In this document: positions 5,594 to 8,723 of the stretch, piece after piece | How the letters are laid out: every line of letters begins with the position of its first letter | How positions within the stretch are numbered: the first letter of the stretch is position 1 | Source: CAYNRQ01 sp964399875 | GTDB taxonomy: Archaea > Aenigmatarchaeota > Aenigmatarchaeia > QMZP01 | Direction: 5' to 3' | Assembly (NCBI GenBank): GCA_964399875.1 | Contig: CAYNRQ010000047.1 | Coordinates: 1 to 8,723, forward strand | DNA length: 8,723 nt | Notes under the pieces: generated by a model | Database searches by the model: none | What the model was told of the DNA's origin: nothing | Seen by the model: the letters and a program-made list of their open reading frames with translations, nothing else | Translations under genes and position numbers: made by a program

Positions 5594-6400
5594 ATGAACA
5601 AAGAAATAATATGGGGAAAATGGTTTTTTATTTTTATTCTGTTTTTGCTGTTTATTAATACTCCCAGAGCTGATGAATTGCATGTTGGTGATTATGTTGT
5701 TAAGAGCGGGCAGACGCTCACTATTGATGGCAACTTATTTTAGAGGATGGTTCTTCATTGGTTATGGAGAATGGTGTTTTGATTATTAATGGCAGAACAT
5801 ATGGAGAGTTGATAGGCCTGAACTTAATTTACAGATGTATGAAGGTTCAAGGGTTGTGATAAATAACAGCAGGATGTATGGAAGGTTCTTTTGGACAGGA
5901 TTCAGATTTGAGCATTGCTAATTCTACTATCTCATATGTTTATTGGACACTGGATTCTAAAGCTGGCATAAAGGATTCTCTTTGGGAAGTTTTGTTTTTG
6001 AGTGCAAGAACAGCATGTCAGGAGAACTTATTCTTGATGGTTTGTACAGAGACAGGAATACAGACTTTGCTCTTGAGAATCTGCTGATGGGCAGGTCACT
6101 TAATATCCAAAATTACAACATCAAAATGTTATTATGGAGTTTTAATTTTGAAATGGAATGCAAAAAGGATGTTACGATAAAAAATTCAGAATTTGATCTT
6201 TATGGATAAAGCTTCCTCCCACAGACAACAGAATAAGAATAGAAGGGCTGCCGCATGGAAACATAACAGAATATAATCTCAAGACTGCAGTTTCAGGTGT
6301 TGAGCTTCCATATAATGTAAGAACGATGTGGAAGTTTGATTCACCATAGCTATGGCTGAATGGCTTTGGCTTCATACAAACAGAGCTCCTTATCTTGTAG
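5594..6400 (+). pseudogene. Decayed secreted protein, probably beta-helix repeats
   Basis: Starts at ATG 5594, three bases after the HAD stop, with a clear signal peptide (MNKEIIWGKWFFIFILFLLF, then INTPRADELHVGDYVV) and stops at 5741-5743. Protein-like sequence continues by frame changes: ILEDGSSLVMENGVLIING from 5737; RPELNLQMYEGSRVVINNSR to about 5885; FGQDSDLSIANSTISYVYW; FVFECKNSMSGELILDG through VTIKNSEFDLYG to the stop at 6204; IKLPPTDNRIRIEGLPHGNI from about 6203; an in-frame TAG at 6347 followed by LWLNGFGFIQTELLIL and the final stop at 6398-6400. The rebuilt product would be about 265 residues. Short repeated I/V-x-N-S and D-G-x-x-V units suggest a parallel beta-helix surface protein. 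At least five indels and one stop make a dead gene likely; clustered sequencing indels are the alternative. It was the last gene of the operon. Confidence 0.75.
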
Positions 6401-6407
6401 CTTTGCA

Positions 6408-6455
6408 ATCGATGAGTTGTATAAGCCCGTGTGCTAGCATGGGCTACTCATCGAT
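6408..6455. other. Long bulged hairpin in the convergent intergenic region
   Basis: ATCGATGAGT (6408-6417) pairs perfectly with ACTCATCGAT (6446-6455); inside it AGCCC (6424-6428) pairs with GGGCT (6441-6445), leaving a one-sided six-base bulge (6418-6423). The loop contains the palindrome TGCTAGCA (6432-6439). It follows the end of the broken gene by eight bases and may be a processing or termination hairpin; no T tract follows it on the plus strand. Confidence 0.45.
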
Positions 6456-6462
6456 GTTAAAT

Positions 6463-6545
6463 GGTTGGTTCTGAACAGAAATAAGCTTTGGGTTTCAGTT
6501 AGCGGTTTTGCCACGACATGAATGGCGGCGTAAAACCAATTGGTT
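6463..6545. other. Second structured block after the MNT-HEPN gene
   Basis: GGTTTT (6504-6509) pairs with AAAACC (6532-6537) and encloses GCC/GGC (6510-6512 with 6524-6526). CTGAA (6471-6475) pairs with TTCAG (6494-6498). GGTTGGTT (6463-6470) can pair with AACCAATT (6534-6541), allowing two wobble pairs, and this competes with the first stem. AACCAATTGGTT (6534-6545) is itself a 12-base palindrome. On the minus strand the block lies just beyond the stop of the MNT-HEPN gene and would be its 3' untranslated region. Confidence 0.35.
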
Positions 6546-6555
6546 CGGTATTGAT

Positions 6556-7791
6556 TTACTCTTCCTTGACCTGAATTTTCTTTTTCAGAACTTTTCCGGC
6601 CTCATGGATGAATTTCCTGACATACTCTCTATGCATGAGTATCTCCTGTTTTGGAACATCCAGAACTTTGCCTTGCTTTACAATCTTCTGCAGTTTCTCA
6701 AGTTCGTTAAGGACTCCTAGGTACTTGGGATCTATAAGGCCTGGTTCCACAAGGTATTTCTGGAATGCCTCTGGCAGGGTTTCTTCCTTTTTTATGGATT
6801 TGTCCATAGCCTTTAGCAGGGTCATTGTTGTCTCTGCCATTATTGTGTATGATTTTTCTATCATGCTTTCTCTCTTAAGAATCTCCACTTTAACTATAAG
6901 ATCCTGCATCTTCTTTACAAATGACTTGGTTTTGGATATCCACTTGTCAAGGCTTTCTCCTGATATGGATTTTACTCTTTTGTGTTCTACTTCTTTTCTC
7001 AGGTTGATTATGTTCTCGAGTTTTTTCACTGTTGCCTCGTCGATGAATTTCATTTTCACCAGGGTTTTTCTCAGGGCGTCTGGGGCGTCTGATGGCCTTG
7101 GGGGGGACTTGCCAAGGAACATGAGGACTGCCTGGGCAGACTCAAGCATTGCGTAGTAGCAGTCTTCCACAACCATGTATATCTTGGCGTTTTCCACCCT
7201 CTTTACCCTTCTTGGGCCTCTTTCTATAAATTTTTCTACAGCTTCCTTGGATGGTTTTATTTCACCCATCTGCAGGAGTCTCTTTATAGGCAGGAAGATG
7301 TCCTTGTCATAGACAGGGATACCTTCCCTGATGAAGTTGAAGATTATTGGGTGGCCCAGTCTTACCATGTTCCAGAACTCTGTTAAGAGATATGGTTGCT
7401 GCATGGATAACAGCTTGGAACACTTCTTTGCAATAACATCAAGATCATCCTCTATTTTGTCTTTAAAAGCCGGGGATATTTTCTGTCTTGTATCATCAAG
7501 AATGATAAAAATATCAATATCACTTTCACCCTTGAATTCCTGTCTTGCTGTGGAACCGAAAAGAACAACAGATCTTATAAGAGGGCCGTACTTCTTAAGG
7601 GCTTCTTTGGTGAATCTCTTGAGGATTTCTACTCTCTTTTTTTTGGAAGAAATTGTTTCTGCTTCCTGTTTTGGTTTTTTCTTATGTGCACTTACATCCT
7701 TCTTTGGCTGGCCTATATCCTCTTTAAGAATCTCTTCTGCGGTGATGGATTTTCCATACACTTTTTTCTTCTTGGTTTTCTTCTCAGGCAT
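6556..7791 (-). CDS. MNT nucleotidyltransferase-HEPN fusion protein
   Basis: A 411-residue protein. Residues 1-52 are lysine-rich and probably disordered. Residues 53-175 form a pol-beta-type minimal nucleotidyltransferase with V75-V-L-F-G79-S80-T-A-R-Q and E89-S-D91-I-D93-I-F-I, the G-S/D-x-D catalytic signature. Residues about 195-300 look like a HEPN helical domain (D210-C-Y-Y-A-M-L-E-S-A-Q-A-V-L-M-F-L-G) with R265-K-E-V-E-H270, the R-x4-H motif of HEPN ribonucleases. Residues about 310-400 form another helical domain that could be a degenerate HEPN repeat (H387, R388, R392, H396) without a clear R-x4-6-H. MNT and HEPN are usually separate antitoxin and toxin, the MNT adenylylating the HEPN; here they share one chain. 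ATG 7791 is chosen over an upstream GTG (7806) because GTGATT precedes it with suitable spacing. The gene is convergent with the cmk operon. Confidence 0.85.
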   Translation of the reverse strand: MPEKKTKKKKVYGKSITAEEILKEDIGQPKKDVSAHKKKPKQEAETISSKKKRVEILKRFTKEALKKYGPLIRSVVLFGSTARQEFKGESDIDIFIILDDTRQKISPAFKDKIEDDLDVIAKKCSKLLSMQQPYLLTEFWNMVRLGHPIIFNFIREGIPVYDKDIFLPIKRLLQMGEIKPSKEAVEKFIERGPRRVKRVENAKIYMVVEDCYYAMLESAQAVLMFLGKSPPRPSDAPDALRKTLVKMKFIDEATVKKLENIINLRKEVEHKRVKSISGESLDKWISKTKSFVKKMQDLIVKVEILKRESMIEKSYTIMAETTMTLLKAMDKSIKKEETLPEAFQKYLVEPGLIDPKYLGVLNELEKLQKIVKQGKVLDVPKQEILMHREYVRKFIHEAGKVLKKKIQVKEE

Positions 7792-7828
7792 ATAATCACT
7801 TGTCACTACTAGATAATGACATTTATGG

Positions 7829-7837
7829 TTTATAAAG
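7829..7837 (-). promoter_or_regulatory. TATA box for the MNT-HEPN gene
   Basis: On the minus strand, CTTTATAAA is about 40 bases before ATG 7791 and predicts transcription from near 7808, giving a leader of about 17 bases that keeps the GTGATT Shine-Dalgarno-like site. Confidence 0.45.
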
Positions 7838-7840
7838 TTA

Positions 7841-7856
7841 ATCCCATGCTTGGGAT
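7841..7856. promoter_or_regulatory. Dyad just upstream of the MNT-HEPN TATA box
   Basis: ATCCCA-TGCT-TGGGAT is a perfect 6 bp inverted repeat with a four-base spacer. It lies three bases upstream of the TATA box as the minus-strand gene sees it, on the BRE side, where a repressor or activator could touch the initiation complex. No second copy was seen in the window. Confidence 0.3.
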
Positions 7857-7912
7857 ATTATATATTGGATTAGGGGTATAAAAAACAATGTGATTGGGTT
7901 TTTCTTTTAGAA

Positions 7913-7929
7913 ATATAACAGTGTTATAT
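7913..7929. promoter_or_regulatory. 17-base perfect palindrome, operator-like
   Basis: ATATAACAGTGTTATAT has two perfect 8-base arms around one central G. It lies 33 bases beyond the end of the broken RelE-type toxin gene and about 120 bases upstream of the MNT-HEPN start. Size and symmetry suit a dimeric DNA-binding protein. Its role is unknown and chance is possible given the AT content. Confidence 0.3.
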
Positions 7930-7961
7930 CGATAGACCGCGGAATATCTGACTTCGGCCTT

Positions 7962-8217
7962 CTAATGATAAACATTGTTATGATGCTCAAATTTATGTAA
8001 AATCACTGTTTTGTTTTTCTCATTAATGGAATAAACAAGAACAAAGCTTTTCAGAATATGAACCCTTCTCATATGTTGCATTGGACTTTTTAGAGGCTTA
8101 TAATGATTTGGATTTTGCAAGATCTCTCTAATTCAGTGCTTCTGCCAAAGGCTTATTCCTTTTTGCAAGTCTTTTTATTTTCTTTTTTAACGAGGGCACA
8201 GCAAGAAGGATGTACAT
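7962..8217 (-). pseudogene. Frameshifted RelE-type toxin
   Basis: ATG 8217-8215 opens a RelE/ParE-like reading frame: MYILLAVPSLKKKIKRLAKR, then NKPLAEALN, and a stop at 8130-8128. Translation resumes in another frame from 8132 with IREILQNPNHYKPLKSPM, then QHMRRVHILKSFVLVYSINE, ending FEHHNNVYH and a stop at 7964-7962. The two halves join into about 85 residues, the normal size for the family, with the familiar order of a basic helix, an N-P-x-x-Y-K-P-L segment, R-R-V-H-I, an F-V-L-V-Y-S-I strand and a C-terminal H-H-x-x-V-Y. A few codons seem to be missing at the joint (expected between ALN and IREIL), so the lesion looks like a small deletion not divisible by three. It starts three bases after the antitoxin stop, with GAGGAG inside the antitoxin's last codons as SD. 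The encoded ribosome-dependent mRNA-cleaving toxin should be inactive. Confidence 0.82.
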
Positions 8218-8220
8218 GTT

Positions 8221-8457
8221 TTACTCCTCTAAGCCCAGATGCTTTGCGAGGTTTTTGATAGGTACGGCCTTTTCTTTCTGCGATTTCTTGAGTTCTGCTA
8301 TAAACTCTGGCCTCATTTCAGGTTCCAGAACCTCTTCTTCATATTGTATTGCCATTACGTTTATGGCCTGGGATTTATCGTGCAATCCAAACTTGGCCTT
8401 AACAATATTCAGCACCCTGTTTGCATGTTCATCTATATCTATCATAGCCTTTACCAT
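8221..8457 (-). CDS. RelB-like antitoxin, DUF2683 type
   Basis: A 78-residue protein. Residues 1-35 (M-V-K-A-M-I-D-I-D-E with R14-V-L-N-I-V-K-A-K and K27-S-Q-A-I) look like the ribbon-helix-helix DNA-binding part of archaeal DUF2683/RelB-type antitoxins. Residues 36-60 (Y-E-E-E-V-L-E-P-E-M-R-P-E-F) form an acidic linker and helix that would wrap the toxin, and the tail ends L-G-L-E-E. It would neutralise the RelE-type toxin and repress its own promoter. It is intact, although the toxin three bases downstream is frameshifted. The start is uncertain: an open frame continues upstream of ATG 8457 (see 8458-8723), TATATAT directly abuts this ATG, there is no SD, and M5 (8445) is an alternative. 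DUF2683 is a family call from memory of its pattern. Confidence 0.78.
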   Translation of the reverse strand: MVKAMIDIDEHANRVLNIVKAKFGLHDKSQAINVMAIQYEEEVLEPEMRPEFIAELKKSQKEKAVPIKNLAKHLGLEE

Positions 8458-8723
8458 ATATATAAGGTTTTCGTTCCTCAGCTGGCTAAAGAAGAGCCTG
8501 CCGTCTCTGAAAACTATGTCACTGCTGATACTGCCGCCTTTTTTATTCCAAAGTATTGGGGTGTTATGGATTCCCTGATCTCACCAAGAAGTCTGACAAT
8601 ATCAACAGGTCCGAACTCTCTTCCAAGATCAACGCTTATGCTTTCCCCAAGGTCTTCATGTTTAGAGTTGGGAAAGGATAGATCTCAAACGGTTAATTGA
8701 TTAGCTCCTTACCACCAGTCACA
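8458..8723 (-). pseudogene. Frameshifted coding relic upstream of the antitoxin, partial
   Basis: The minus strand carries protein-like sequence in three frames. From the window edge: VTGGKELIN, stop (8695-8693), PFEIYPFPTLNMKTLG; after a shift near the C4 run at 8645-8648, ESISVDLGREFGPVDIVRLL; after a shift near 8575-8585, HNTPILWNKKGGSISSDIVF and RDGRLFFSQLRNENLIY, which runs without a stop directly into the antitoxin ATG. Joined, this gives about 85 residues of one soluble protein with charged/hydrophobic alternation typical of real coding sequence. I do not recognise it. It begins beyond the window. Its original end is unclear, since its last frame is the antitoxin's frame; it may have been truncated by arrival of the antitoxin locus. 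Confidence 0.5.

Noticed and set aside
5594..6400. Programmed frameshifting as explanation for the split secreted protein
   Set aside because: At least five shifts in different directions plus an in-frame stop, without slippery heptamers or downstream pseudoknots that I can see; decay or sequencing error is simpler.
6608..7795. Long plus-strand open frames opposite the MNT-HEPN gene
   Set aside because: Serine- and phenylalanine-rich, without motifs; they mirror the lysine- and glutamate-rich coding strand, which has clear catalytic motifs.
8210..8700. Plus-strand open frames over the antitoxin region
   Set aside because: They are antisense to the antitoxin and to the minus-strand relic, show no domain features and have no promoter or SD.

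Overview
The window reads as archaeal chromosome, probably from a DPANN-type lineage, although the phylum cannot be fixed from sequence alone. The evidence is AT-rich BRE/TATA boxes about 25 bases from starts (some genes apparently leaderless), a DUF63 membrane protein (an archaeal family), an archaeal-type cytidylate kinase of 180 residues, a DUF2683/RelB-like antitoxin with a RelE-type partner, and an endonuclease IV-like TIM barrel of a variant type. Coding is dense, with frequent 1-4 base overlaps in one operon.

Left part (1-1577, minus strand): a possible 16-residue peptide, a small twin-arginine-signal lipoprotein, and the DUF63 integral membrane protein. The DUF63 gene seems to have a leader of about 185 bases (1578-1762) that is full of perfect inverted repeats. 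A 12 bp outer helix (1637-1648 with 1739-1750) encloses four hairpins, three of which share arm sequence with their neighbour. Next to it, the Shine-Dalgarno can sit in either of two mutually exclusive stems beside an 11 bp hairpin. This is the strongest undescribed element here and looks like a cis-regulatory RNA or a palindromic repeat element.

Middle (1815-5590, plus strand): an unrecognised protein with a zincin-like EExxH helix, an endonuclease IV-like TIM barrel, then a tight operon of a sugar-isomerase-like TIM barrel, cytidylate kinase (cmk) and a HAD phosphatase. The operon ends in a decayed secreted protein gene (5594-6400) that can be rebuilt only by joining six reading-frame segments.

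Right part (6401-8723, minus strand): a hairpin-rich convergent intergenic region, a single-chain nucleotidyltransferase-HEPN protein with a further helical domain, and a toxin-antitoxin locus whose RelE-type toxin is frameshifted while the antitoxin is intact. Upstream of the antitoxin is a second frameshifted coding relic that runs in frame into the antitoxin start. Three broken genes within 3 kb, among genes that are fully open, suggest a zone of ongoing gene decay. Local assembly indels are the main alternative.
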